DNA of 64,000 nt, taken from NCBI RefSeq assembly GCF_042219825.1, contig NZ_JBHJHQ010000004.1, positions 372,001 to 436,000 on the forward strand, written 5' to 3'. The notes beneath the pieces are model-generated. The model had not been told where the DNA came from and did not search any database. It was given only the letters and a program-made list of their open reading frames with translations. Shown piece by piece: positions 17,539 to 25,538 of the stretch. The DNA is from JBHJHP01 sp042219825. GTDB lineage: Bacteria > Bacteroidota > Bacteroidia > Bacteroidales > UBA5342. Each line of letters opens with the position of its first letter. Position 1 is the first letter of the stretch. Position numbers and translations under genes: made by a program.

Positions 17539-19971
17539 TTACTTCGTCTCAAGGGTTGTTACAGCTTTCTTAAACCCGTCCGAGGTCGCTTCTAAAGTAA
17601 TTTTTCCCGGATCAATACCTGCTTGAACAATTAACATGGCTTTACCGTAAAAAAGGTTTACAGAGGTGGACTGAAAGCCGTTATACGATTGGGGATTGCC
17701 GTTTCCGACGCCTGCAATTTTTCCCTCACCTTTGATTGATATGCTAATTTTATTGTCAGCAAGCGGATATACATTCCCTTCTTTATCCACCGCTTCTAAA
17801 AGAATAAATGACAGATCTGAACCATCAGCTTTGATGACTTTTCTATCAGGTGATATTCTCAGTTTAACCGGATTGCCTGTTGTTGTTAATATCTGTTCCC
17901 CAATTTTTTTCCCATGTAAGTAAGCCACAGCTTTCAATTCGCCGGGTTCATATTTTACCTTGTCCCACATCAAACGGAAGCGGTCGACGGATTTACCTGC
18001 CCTCGGATTTTTACATCTTTTGCCAAGTGATTTGCCGTTCAGGAACAGTTCGGCACAGTCCCCGTTTGTGTAAACAAATACCGGTGTAATTTCACCTTCA
18101 CGACCTTCCCAGTTCCAGTGTGGAAGAATATGAATTGTTGTTTCGTCAGGTTTCCAGTAACTTTTGTACAGGTAATAGCGATCCTTGGGAATACCGCATA
18201 AATCCACAATGCCAAAATATGAACTACGCGATGCATTTTCATCGGTCATGCCATGTTCTTTTACCCAGCGGTTATCGTAAGGTGTTGGTTCACCAATATA
18301 ATCAAAGCCGGTCCAGACAAACTCTCCGGCTACGTATGGTTCTTCCTGCTGCCATTTAAAGTCATCATCCGGAATCTCTGCCCAGTAAGGCGCATTCAGA
18401 TCGTAAGATGAAACCTGCAGCGAGTTTGTAAAATCATCTGGTTTTTTCGGTAGCGGAAATTCATAGAATCCTCTGGTGCTTAATGTAGATGCAGATTCTG
18501 AAACGATAACAGCTTTTTCTGGTTCCAGTTGTCTGGCAAGCTCATATCTGCGTTGATAGTTCCATGAATGCACATCGTAAAAGTCGAAATGACGGTTTGC
18601 AGCCTGACCCGTCATATCGCATGCCATGGTTACAGGACGGGTGGGGTCATATTTATGCACATAATTTACCATGGTATGCAGCCGCCACAGTCCGTTATTA
18701 CTGTTGGTTTGTACATCGTGCATTTCGTTGCCGACACTCCAGATAAAAATACTTGGATGATTGCGGTCCCGTTTTACAAAATTTCCAATATTTCGTTTTG
18801 CAAAAGCATCAAAATCTGTGGTGTCAGTGATATCTGCTTTGCGGTCGTATTTATCGAATGCCTCATTATAGACCAGCAAGCCCATGCTGTCACAAAGCTC
18901 AAGCAATTCAGGTGCGGGCACATTATGGCTGGTTCTAATGGCATTACATCCCATACTCTGCATAATCTGTAACTGCCGTTCCATCGCACGTTTATTAAAT
19001 GCCATTCCTAAAGGGCCAAGATCCGAGTGCAGATTCGCTCCTTTAAGCTGAATCCTGCAATTGTTAAGATAAAAACCATTGTCTGCTGTAAATCGCATTT
19101 CTCTTACCCCAAACGTGGATTTGTAGGTATCCATCAGCTCATTATTTCTGTAAACCCTGGTAATCACGGTATAAATATTGGGGTGAGCCACATCCCACTT
19201 TTGCGGTTCGTTCAGGGTTAGAGTGGTTTCCAGCCTTTGTGCTAAGCCCGAAGCAATATTTCCTTTAACGGATTTTTCTGCGACCAACTCTTTTTCAGGA
19301 TTCATAATGCTGTGTTTAACGGTAACTTCAGAACCGGCGGTTGATGCATTTCGAATGATTGTTCCAATGCGTACATCCGCGTAATTTGGTTTAATAACCG
19401 GAGTTGTAATTTGGGTTCCCCATGTATCAACGTGAACCGGATTCACTGCTACCAATGTTATTTTTCTGAAAATTCCGCCACCGGGATACCATCGGCTGTC
19501 ATGATTTCGTGTGTCAGCATGGATTGCGAGTATATTTTCCGAACCGGTTTTTAAGAAATCTGTAATGTTCAGATAAAAGGAATTGTAACCGTAATCCCAT
19601 TGCCCCGCAAATTTTCCATTGACATAAATCTTTGGGAATGCCATAATACCATCACATACCAGGTAAATCTGCTTTCCACTATAATTTTCAGTAAGGTTCA
19701 GTTTTTTCCGGTACCATCCTTCATCTTTCCATGGTAACTTACCGGTACTACCGTTTCCGTCCTTGATGAACGGACCTGCTATGGCCCAATCGTGAGGAAC
19801 AGAAACAGTCTCCCAATTGCTGTCATCAAAGTTGATTTTATAGGCATCAACTGCTTCTCCTTTATGGAATTTCCATTCTGACTGAAGTACGGTTTCGATA
19901 CGTTGTTGTGACCGTGTAGTAACCGACATAGTTGCAATAAGTAAAACTGCTGTTAAAAATTTAAATCTCAT
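17539..19971 (-). CDS. Secreted GH2 glycoside hydrolase (probable beta-galactosidase)
   Basis: The 810-residue protein has a signal peptide (residues 1-21). It shows the GH2 order: sugar-binding jelly roll (about 25-190, with W-E-T-V-S-V-P-H-D-W and W-Y-R-K), an immunoglobulin-like domain (190-300), and the TIM barrel from about 300. The acid/base is Glu416 in G-N-E-M-H and the nucleophile Glu550 in A-G-E-F-V-W-T-G-F-D. Two C-terminal beta-sandwich domains follow, as in the DUF4982-containing beta-galactosidases common in Bacteroidota. The N-H-D-S-R-W-Y-P-G-G-G-I-F-R segment is typical of that group. Beta-galactosidase is the likeliest activity, though other beta-glycosidases of this clade are possible. 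It lies 9 bases downstream of the alpha/beta hydrolase gene, so the two form one unit. Confidence 0.88.
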   Translation of the reverse strand: MRFKFLTAVLLIATMSVTTRSQQRIETVLQSEWKFHKGEAVDAYKINFDDSNWETVSVPHDWAIAGPFIKDGNGSTGKLPWKDEGWYRKKLNLTENYSGKQIYLVCDGIMAFPKIYVNGKFAGQWDYGYNSFYLNITDFLKTGSENILAIHADTRNHDSRWYPGGGIFRKITLVAVNPVHVDTWGTQITTPVIKPNYADVRIGTIIRNASTAGSEVTVKHSIMNPEKELVAEKSVKGNIASGLAQRLETTLTLNEPQKWDVAHPNIYTVITRVYRNNELMDTYKSTFGVREMRFTADNGFYLNNCRIQLKGANLHSDLGPLGMAFNKRAMERQLQIMQSMGCNAIRTSHNVPAPELLELCDSMGLLVYNEAFDKYDRKADITDTTDFDAFAKRNIGNFVKRDRNHPSIFIWSVGNEMHDVQTNSNNGLWRLHTMVNYVHKYDPTRPVTMACDMTGQAANRHFDFYDVHSWNYQRRYELARQLEPEKAVIVSESASTLSTRGFYEFPLPKKPDDFTNSLQVSSYDLNAPYWAEIPDDDFKWQQEEPYVAGEFVWTGFDYIGEPTPYDNRWVKEHGMTDENASRSSYFGIVDLCGIPKDRYYLYKSYWKPDETTIHILPHWNWEGREGEITPVFVYTNGDCAELFLNGKSLGKRCKNPRAGKSVDRFRLMWDKVKYEPGELKAVAYLHGKKIGEQILTTTGNPVKLRISPDRKVIKADGSDLSFILLEAVDKEGNVYPLADNKISISIKGEGKIAGVGNGNPQSYNGFQSTSVNLFYGKAMLIVQAGIDPGKITLEATSDGFKKAVTTLETK

Positions 19972-19980
19972 AAAAATTGG

Positions 19981-21378
19981 TTAGTTAGTTTGTTCTTTTA
20001 TCCAGTTAGTCATAATCTCCAATGCTGCCGGTGAAAAGGTTTCTTCTATTTTCCCGTAATCAGTAGGATTGCCGGTTTCAGAGTGTTGAAATAAGTGGTT
20101 TAAACCGGGCAACTCTTTTACTGTAACATTTTTATTGCCAACTTTTTTTAAAGCCGACTCTATTGCAGACAGGTTATCTTTTGGCGGAACCTGAAGATCA
20201 TTTTCACCGTTCAGAGCCAGAACAGGACATTTAACTTTTTCAAGGGTAGGAGCAGGATTGTATTTAATAAAATTCAGCATCCACGGGGTGGTAATGGCAT
20301 CTGTTTGCATCTTTATAAAATTTGCTTTATCCATTCCGGGAGGTACGGTCATATCGGCGTTTTTATTCACTGCATCGGAAATAATTGCTCTGATTTGATT
20401 TTTTAGTCCCGTTGTATCCCTGGCATTGAGAATTAAATCGAAGATTTTTTTGTTATTACTTTGCTGAGCAGCTATATCATTATCACTCATACCTGAAACT
20501 TTACCTATTAATTTCTGTTGTTCCAGCAGGATTTTATCTCCACGCAGACCCGGACCTGCAAGAAGTACAATAAAGTCCACGTCGGGTCTGTGAACTGCTA
20601 CAATTGGAGCTATAAGTCCGCCTTCACTGTGACCAACCAAACCAATTTTTTTGGAATCGATATTCGTTTGTGTTTTGAGAAAATCAAGGGCACTTTCCAC
20701 ATCTTTAACAAAATCGTTGCTTGTAGCAGCTTGAAAATCACCTGTTGATTTGCCAACGCCGCGATCGTCGTAACGCAATACTGCAATGCCATGCCTCGTA
20801 AGATAATCGGCTATAATAAGGAAGGGCTTATGCCCGAAGATTTCTTCGTTTCTGTCCTGAGGACCACTTCCGGTGATCAGGATCACTGCAGGATATTTCC
20901 CTTCGGCAGAGGGTAGGGTTAATGTTCCGGCGAGGGTTATGTTGTCCTTTTTATTTTCAAAGGTCACCTCTTTTTCCTTGTACGGATAGGGTGGAACAGG
21001 ATCCTGAGGTCTTTTGACCATTTCTTTTTTAACTTCTTCATGCCTGAGAACGAGAGGAATGGATTGCCCCATTTGTGTGAATGTACCTACAATGGAATCG
21101 GTCATGTACGTTCCTGTATACTTTAATGCAATGTTAGAAACCTCTATTGTCAGCTCCGGTTCGTCATACTCAATTTTTGATACGGGGATACCAAATGCAC
21201 TCTGATCAGGACTGTCCATTTTGGCATCAAGTCCCTGATCTGTTTTACTGATGTGGAACACAAGCCTGAGTTGCATGCCCTGTACCTTTAATAAACCATT
21301 CCATGTTCCGCTTATATCCTGCGAAAAAGCAGAAACTGTTAAGAATAAAATGCAAGTAAGAAATACGTGTTTTTTCAT
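19981..21378 (-). CDS. Secreted alpha/beta hydrolase with N-terminal beta-domain
   Basis: A 465-residue protein with a signal peptide (ending A-F-S-Q). An N-terminal domain of about 115 residues (D-I-S-G-T-W-N-G-L-L) resembles lipocalin-like or DUF-type beta domains often fused to hydrolases in this phylum. The C-terminal alpha/beta hydrolase has the oxyanion-region I-T-G-S-G-P-Q-D-R-N, the nucleophile elbow G-H-S-E-G-G, an acid in N-G-E-N-D-L-Q-V and a histidine in L-N-H-L-F-Q-H. It belongs to the S9/BD-FAE-like set of esterases or acyl hydrolases. Pairing with the downstream GH2 gene suggests removal of acyl groups from a glycan, but this is inference. Start ATG at 21378. Confidence 0.85.
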   Translation of the reverse strand: MKKHVFLTCILFLTVSAFSQDISGTWNGLLKVQGMQLRLVFHISKTDQGLDAKMDSPDQSAFGIPVSKIEYDEPELTIEVSNIALKYTGTYMTDSIVGTFTQMGQSIPLVLRHEEVKKEMVKRPQDPVPPYPYKEKEVTFENKKDNITLAGTLTLPSAEGKYPAVILITGSGPQDRNEEIFGHKPFLIIADYLTRHGIAVLRYDDRGVGKSTGDFQAATSNDFVKDVESALDFLKTQTNIDSKKIGLVGHSEGGLIAPIVAVHRPDVDFIVLLAGPGLRGDKILLEQQKLIGKVSGMSDNDIAAQQSNNKKIFDLILNARDTTGLKNQIRAIISDAVNKNADMTVPPGMDKANFIKMQTDAITTPWMLNFIKYNPAPTLEKVKCPVLALNGENDLQVPPKDNLSAIESALKKVGNKNVTVKELPGLNHLFQHSETGNPTDYGKIEETFSPAALEIMTNWIKEQTN

Positions 21379-21502
21379 GGTATTTATTAGTATTTATACA
21401 TATCAAATGACCTTAATTCAACTAAAGAAAAAGAGTTGTAAAGTTACCTTATATTTCAAATTTTAACAATAGCAGTATTTACTACTGGGGAGTAGCTTCA
21501 GG

Positions 21503-21565
21503 CGAAACCCTTGATAAAAATGAATTCAAACCCTTATTAAACTACGAAACCCTCACTAAAATGAA
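21503..21565 (+). repeat. Three short direct repeats around AAACCCT upstream of the thr leader
   Basis: Copies begin at 21503, 21527 and 21545. The first and third share CGAAACCCT-N3-TAAAA-TGAA with three mismatches and one gap; the middle copy keeps CAAACCCTTAT. The AAACCC cores are 23 and 19 bases apart, close to two helical turns, as expected of regulator sites on one DNA face. They sit 70-135 bases before the leader ORF and also upstream of the divergent hydrolase gene. Confidence 0.4.
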
Positions 21566-21637
21566 AGGTGAAAGTTTTATTGTTTGAATAAAAATGGTTA
21601 ATATTGCAGCCGAAAATACTTTCTGTATAAGTAAGAC

Positions 21638-21697
21638 ATGATGCACGCTATGTTAAATACAACAACAATGACAACAACCCCCTGGGGGGGTAAATGA
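21638..21697 (+). CDS. thrL: Threonine-rich leader peptide of the thr operon
   Basis: A 19-codon frame lies 62 bases before thrA. In-frame ATGs exist at 21638, 21641 and 21650. From the last one it reads M-L-N-T-T-T-M-T-T-T-P-W-G-G-K-stop, so six of 15 residues are threonine (five ACA, one ACC), arranged as two runs of three. Placement directly ahead of aspartokinase/homoserine dehydrogenase is the classic arrangement of a threonine-sensing leader, like enteric thrL, though here the isoleucine codons are absent. The reading frame ends inside a C/G-only hairpin. Function is inferred from codon content and position; no product is known. Confidence 0.78.
   Translation: MMHAMLNTTTMTTTPWGGK
21677..21691 (+). 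promoter_or_regulatory. GC-only hairpin at the end of the thr leader ORF
   Basis: ACCCCC (21677-21682) can pair with GGGGGT (21686-21691) around a TGG loop, starting in the sixth Thr codon and stopping one codon before the leader stop. Ribosomes stalled on the Thr codons would cover or expose it. No T-tract follows, so a classic terminator is not visible. It could act through translation of thrA, or by pairing with GGGG at 21487 or the upstream AAACCC repeats. Confidence 0.5.
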
Positions 21698-21759
21698 TAT
21701 AATTGTGTGTATACAACGTGTTCTTTAATGGTCTTATTAATTTCCAATTTTCAAATAAT

Positions 21760-24183
21760 ATGCGAGTTTTAAAATTTGGCGGTACTTCTGTAGGATCTGC
21801 TGAAAATATATTGCGGGTTAAAAAAATTGTTGAAGCCCGTACGGAAAAGATTGTAGTTGTAGTATCTGCTATTGGCGGAGTAACAGACTTGCTCCTTGAA
21901 ACAGCAGCTTATGCACAGAAAGGTGATGAGAAATATCTGGAATTCTTTGAAAAACTTCATACACGTCACCAGATTATTATTGATGAGTTGCTGTCCAACG
22001 GACTTCATCAGGACGTGAAAAATCAGATTGATAAATTACTGGATGAACTCAAAAATATTTATACCGGAGTTTACCTGATTCAGGAACTTTCTGATCGCAC
22101 ATCTGATATCATCGTATCATATGGCGAAAGGATGTCTTCAATCATTCTGGCTAGTGTTTTAGGTGGAGTCCCTAATAAAGATGCACGCAGGTTTATTAAG
22201 ACACGGGCCTCGTTCGGTAAAAATGTGGTGGATTTTGAAATTACAGATGAGCTGATCAGTGCTGCATTTACAGCGATGCCTCAGCTGTCTGTGGTGCCGG
22301 GATTTATAGCCAGTAATACAAAAGGTGAAATTACTACTCTGGGGCGTGGAGGCTCAGATTATACTGCTGCTATCATTGCTGCCGCACTGGAAGCAGATAT
22401 GCTTGAAATATGGACTGATGTGGATGGTTTTATGACAGCTGATCCCAAAGTGATTAAAAATGCTTATCCCATTGAAAAGCTGAGTTACTCAGAGGCCATG
22501 GAGTTGTCACATTTTGGTGCTAAGGTTATTTATCCGCCAACTATATATCCGGTTCTTTTAAAAGAGATTCCGGTTAAGATTAAAAATACTATAAATCCTG
22601 AGGTTGTTGGAACACTGATAAGTAAAGAAAGGGATTCCGGTAAAGCTATTAAAGGTATTTCATCTATTAACGATACCTGTCTTATTACCATTCAGGGTAT
22701 TGGTATGGTTGGCGTTATCGGCATCAATCACCGCTTGTTTGAAGCTCTGGCCAAAGCCAACATTAGTGTCTTCCTGGTTTCCCAGGCTTCGTCGGAAAAT
22801 TCAACCTCTTTCGCTATAAAAAACGCCGATGCAGAAAAAGCAGAACGGGCCATACGCATGGAGTTTGCCAAGGAATTTGAATTTGGTGATATCAACCATA
22901 TTATCATAGAAAAGGACTTAGCCACAATTGCTATTGTCGGTGAGAATATGAAGCATACGCCAGGTATAGCAGGTAAGTTGTTTCAGACTTTAGGAAAAAA
23001 TGGTATCAATGTAATTGCCTGTGCACAGGGAGCGTCTGAGTTGAATATTTCATTTGTTATTAAGCTGGAAAGTCTGCGCAAGGCATTGAATGTTATACAT
23101 GAATCGTTCTTCTTGTCTGAATACATAGAGTTGAACCTGTTCATGGTTGGTGTGGGAACTGTTGGAAGTGACCTGTTGCAGCAACTTGCCAAACAGCAGC
23201 AAAAGCTTAAGGAGGAACACCAACTCAGAATCAGACTGGTTGGTATTTCCAATTCAAAGAAATATGTGCTGGATCGTGATGGCATAGAAATATCTGATTA
23301 CAAAAAGCTACTGGATGAATCAGCTAAAGTCAGTAATTTGGTTGAATATCAGAAGTCAATTATTGATCTGAATATGTTCAATTCGGTTTTTGTGGATTGT
23401 ACAGCAAGTGATGCAGTGGCTAAATTGTACAACGATCTGTTGAAGCACAACGTGCATGTAGTTACCGCCAATAAAGTTGCAGCATCTTCTGCTTATGATA
23501 ACTATAAGGAATTAAAATCCATAGCACAAAGACGTGGTGTGAAGTTTTTATTTGAAACCAATGTTGGGGCTGGACTTCCGATCATAAATACCATGAATGC
23601 GTTAATGAAAAGTGGTGATAAGATTATTAAACTCGAAGCAGTTCTTTCCGGTACACTAAATTTCATTTTCAATACATTAAGTTCTGATATTCCATTGAGT
23701 AAAGCTATCTTAATGGCTAAGCAGGCCGGGTATTCCGAACCGGATCCGAGAATTGACCTGAGTGGGGTGGATGTGATCCGGAAACTGGTTATTCTGTCGC
23801 GCGAAGCAGGCTATAAAGTTGAGCAGAATGATGTTCAGATGAAACCTTTTATTCCTCAGAATTGTTTTGATGGAACACTGGATGAGTTCTGGAGTAAGGT
23901 CAGTGAACTGGATGGTGAATTTGAAGAAAAACGCAAGGTGCTCGACGGTGAAAGCAAAAAATGGCGCTACGTGGCCACTATGGAGAATGGTTCATGCAGT
24001 GTAGAACTTAAGGAAGTAGGTAGTAAACATCCATTTTATGATCTTGAGGGGAGTAATAATATTATACTGATAACCACCGAACGTTATAATGAATACCCGA
24101 TGATGATTAAAGGGTATGGAGCAGGAGCAAGTGTTACCGCAGCAGGCGTGTTTGCGGATATCATTAGTATTGCGAATCCTTAG
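21760..24183 (+). CDS. thrA: Bifunctional aspartate kinase/homoserine dehydrogenase I
   Basis: The 807-residue enzyme catalyses the first and third steps from aspartate to threonine/methionine. Residues 1-300 are the amino-acid kinase domain (K-F-G-G-T-S-V-G at the start, T-L-G-R-G-G-S-D-Y-T for substrate binding). Two ACT domains follow (about 310-455; the first holds the usual effector-loop context G-I-G-M-V-G-V-I-G). Homoserine dehydrogenase occupies about 460-807, with G-V-G-T-V-G-S-D for NAD(P), the E-T-N-V-G-A-G-L-P motif, and the signature S-G-T-L-N-F-I-F. Length is close to E. coli ThrA (820). A TTG at 21703 could extend the frame, but the ATG at 21760 gives the exact family N-terminus. 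First structural gene of the thr unit. Confidence 0.96.
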   Translation: MRVLKFGGTSVGSAENILRVKKIVEARTEKIVVVVSAIGGVTDLLLETAAYAQKGDEKYLEFFEKLHTRHQIIIDELLSNGLHQDVKNQIDKLLDELKNIYTGVYLIQELSDRTSDIIVSYGERMSSIILASVLGGVPNKDARRFIKTRASFGKNVVDFEITDELISAAFTAMPQLSVVPGFIASNTKGEITTLGRGGSDYTAAIIAAALEADMLEIWTDVDGFMTADPKVIKNAYPIEKLSYSEAMELSHFGAKVIYPPTIYPVLLKEIPVKIKNTINPEVVGTLISKERDSGKAIKGISSINDTCLITIQGIGMVGVIGINHRLFEALAKANISVFLVSQASSENSTSFAIKNADAEKAERAIRMEFAKEFEFGDINHIIIEKDLATIAIVGENMKHTPGIAGKLFQTLGKNGINVIACAQGASELNISFVIKLESLRKALNVIHESFFLSEYIELNLFMVGVGTVGSDLLQQLAKQQQKLKEEHQLRIRLVGISNSKKYVLDRDGIEISDYKKLLDESAKVSNLVEYQKSIIDLNMFNSVFVDCTASDAVAKLYNDLLKHNVHVVTANKVAASSAYDNYKELKSIAQRRGVKFLFETNVGAGLPIINTMNALMKSGDKIIKLEAVLSGTLNFIFNTLSSDIPLSKAILMAKQAGYSEPDPRIDLSGVDVIRKLVILSREAGYKVEQNDVQMKPFIPQNCFDGTLDEFWSKVSELDGEFEEKRKVLDGESKKWRYVATMENGSCSVELKEVGSKHPFYDLEGSNNIILITTERYNEYPMMIKGYGAGASVTAAGVFADIISIANP

Positions 24184-24199
24184 GTGTAATAAGTTAATT

Positions 24200-24325
24200 A
24201 GTAGTAAGTTATAAGCGAAAAGTAGAAAGTAAAAGAGTTATGAGTCAGTCACAAGTAACCCGGTAACCCGTAACTTGTAATTTGTCTTGATTCCCGATAC
24301 TTGATACATGATACTGAAAATAGAT
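24200..24325 (+). repeat. Composite micro-repeat block between thrA and the PGM-like gene
   Basis: Nearly the whole gap consists of three types of short imperfect repeats in series: AGTARAAAGT-like words (24200-24236), GTAACCCG-like words (24253-24284, repeated GTAAC at about 8-base intervals), and GATACTTGATACATGATACT (24295-24315). The GTAACC type recurs at 52841-52893. Such patchworks are known as non-coding spacer repeats in Bacteroidota genomes. Confidence 0.65.
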
Positions 24326-24328
24326 TAA

Positions 24329-25537
24329 ATGAAATATATTGTCATTTTAGGAGATGGGATGGCTGACCAACGGGAGCCGGAGCTTGATAATAAAACTCCG
24401 CTGATGGTGGCCGGGAAGCCCTGGATTGATTTGGTAGCGAAAAATGGACAAAGTGGAATGCTTCACACCGTACCTGATGAGTTTCATCCGGGAAGTGAAA
24501 TCGCAAACCTTTCAGTAATGGGGTATAATGTGGCTGAGGTTTTCGAAGGCCGCGGTTCATTGGAAGCTGCCAGCATGGGTGTTGAACTAAAAGATGGAGA
24601 CCTGGCATTACGGTGTAACCTAATTTGTGTAGAAGGTGATATTTTGAAAAACCATTCTGCAGGTCATATCAGTGATAAGGAAGCTGCAGAATTGGTGGCT
24701 TACCTGAATGAAAATTTATGTCCCCAGGGAGTAACCATATATTCCGGTGTGAGTTATCGTCATCTGATGGTGATTAAAAATGGCAGTAAAGCGGTTAAAT
24801 GTACACCGCCACACGATGTGCCGGGAACCCCTTTTGAAGATGTATTGCCCGAAGCAGCAAATGAAGATGGACAAGAGACAGCAGAACTTATCCGTTCCAT
24901 GATCCTGAAATCGCAGGAACTAATGGAAAACCATCCTGTAAATGTCGCAAGGAAAGCTGCCGGTAAGGATCCGGCAAATTCAATCTGGCCATGGTCTCCC
25001 GGATTCCGGCCAGCCATGAAAACCATGAAGGAATTGTACGGCGTAAACAGCTCGGCGGTTATTTCTGCAGTGGACCTGATCCGTGGAATTGGTGTGTATG
25101 CCGGTATGGAAGTGATTATGGTTGAAGGCGCCACCGGACTTTACAATACCAACTATGAAGGCAAAGCTCAGGCAGCACTTGATGCATTAAAACGCCACGA
25201 TTTTGTATATCTTCATATCGAAGCCAGCGATGAAGCAGGCCATGAAGGGGATTATAAATTGAAGACCAAAACGATAGAGTACCTTGATTATAGAGTGGTA
25301 AAAACTATTTGGGAAGAGACGCAAAGATGGGATGAAGAAGTTGCCATCGCTATTCTTCCGGATCACCCGACGCCATGGAAAATAAAAACACATACCAGAG
25401 AGGCTATTCCTTTTGTGATTTATAAGCCCGGACTTGAACCTGACAGTGTTACACAATATGATGAGGATGCCTGCAAGAGTGGTGTAATTGGTGAATTATC
25501 CGGAAATGAATTTATGAAACTGTTTTTAAAATCGTAA
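24329..25537 (+). CDS. apgM: Cofactor-independent phosphoglycerate mutase-like protein, probable homoserine kinase substitute
   Basis: The 402-residue protein belongs to the ApgM/alkaline-phosphatase superfamily. It starts I-L-G-D-G-M-A-D with a metal-binding Asp and carries N-L-S-V-M-G-Y-N near residue 60. Two-metal motifs H-I-E-A-S-D-E-A-G-H-E-G-D and L-P-D-H-P-T-P lie near the C-terminus. It sits between thrA and thrC, 1 base before thrC, exactly where thrB belongs, and no GHMP-type thrB is in the window. Proteins of this family in thr operons of Bacteroides and relatives have been proposed, with genetic support as I recall it, to phosphorylate homoserine. That role is the best reading here; true phosphoglycerate mutase activity is the alternative. 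Confidence 0.85.
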   Translation: MKYIVILGDGMADQREPELDNKTPLMVAGKPWIDLVAKNGQSGMLHTVPDEFHPGSEIANLSVMGYNVAEVFEGRGSLEAASMGVELKDGDLALRCNLICVEGDILKNHSAGHISDKEAAELVAYLNENLCPQGVTIYSGVSYRHLMVIKNGSKAVKCTPPHDVPGTPFEDVLPEAANEDGQETAELIRSMILKSQELMENHPVNVARKAAGKDPANSIWPWSPGFRPAMKTMKELYGVNSSAVISAVDLIRGIGVYAGMEVIMVEGATGLYNTNYEGKAQAALDALKRHDFVYLHIEASDEAGHEGDYKLKTKTIEYLDYRVVKTIWEETQRWDEEVAIAILPDHPTPWKIKTHTREAIPFVIYKPGLEPDSVTQYDEDACKSGVIGELSGNEFMKLFLKS

Positions 25538-25538
25538 A

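Noticed and set aside
21484..21497. CTACT-GGGG-AGTAG hairpin region considered as a riboswitch
   Set aside because: A single 5-bp stem with no recognisable aptamer core; no known riboswitch class fits.
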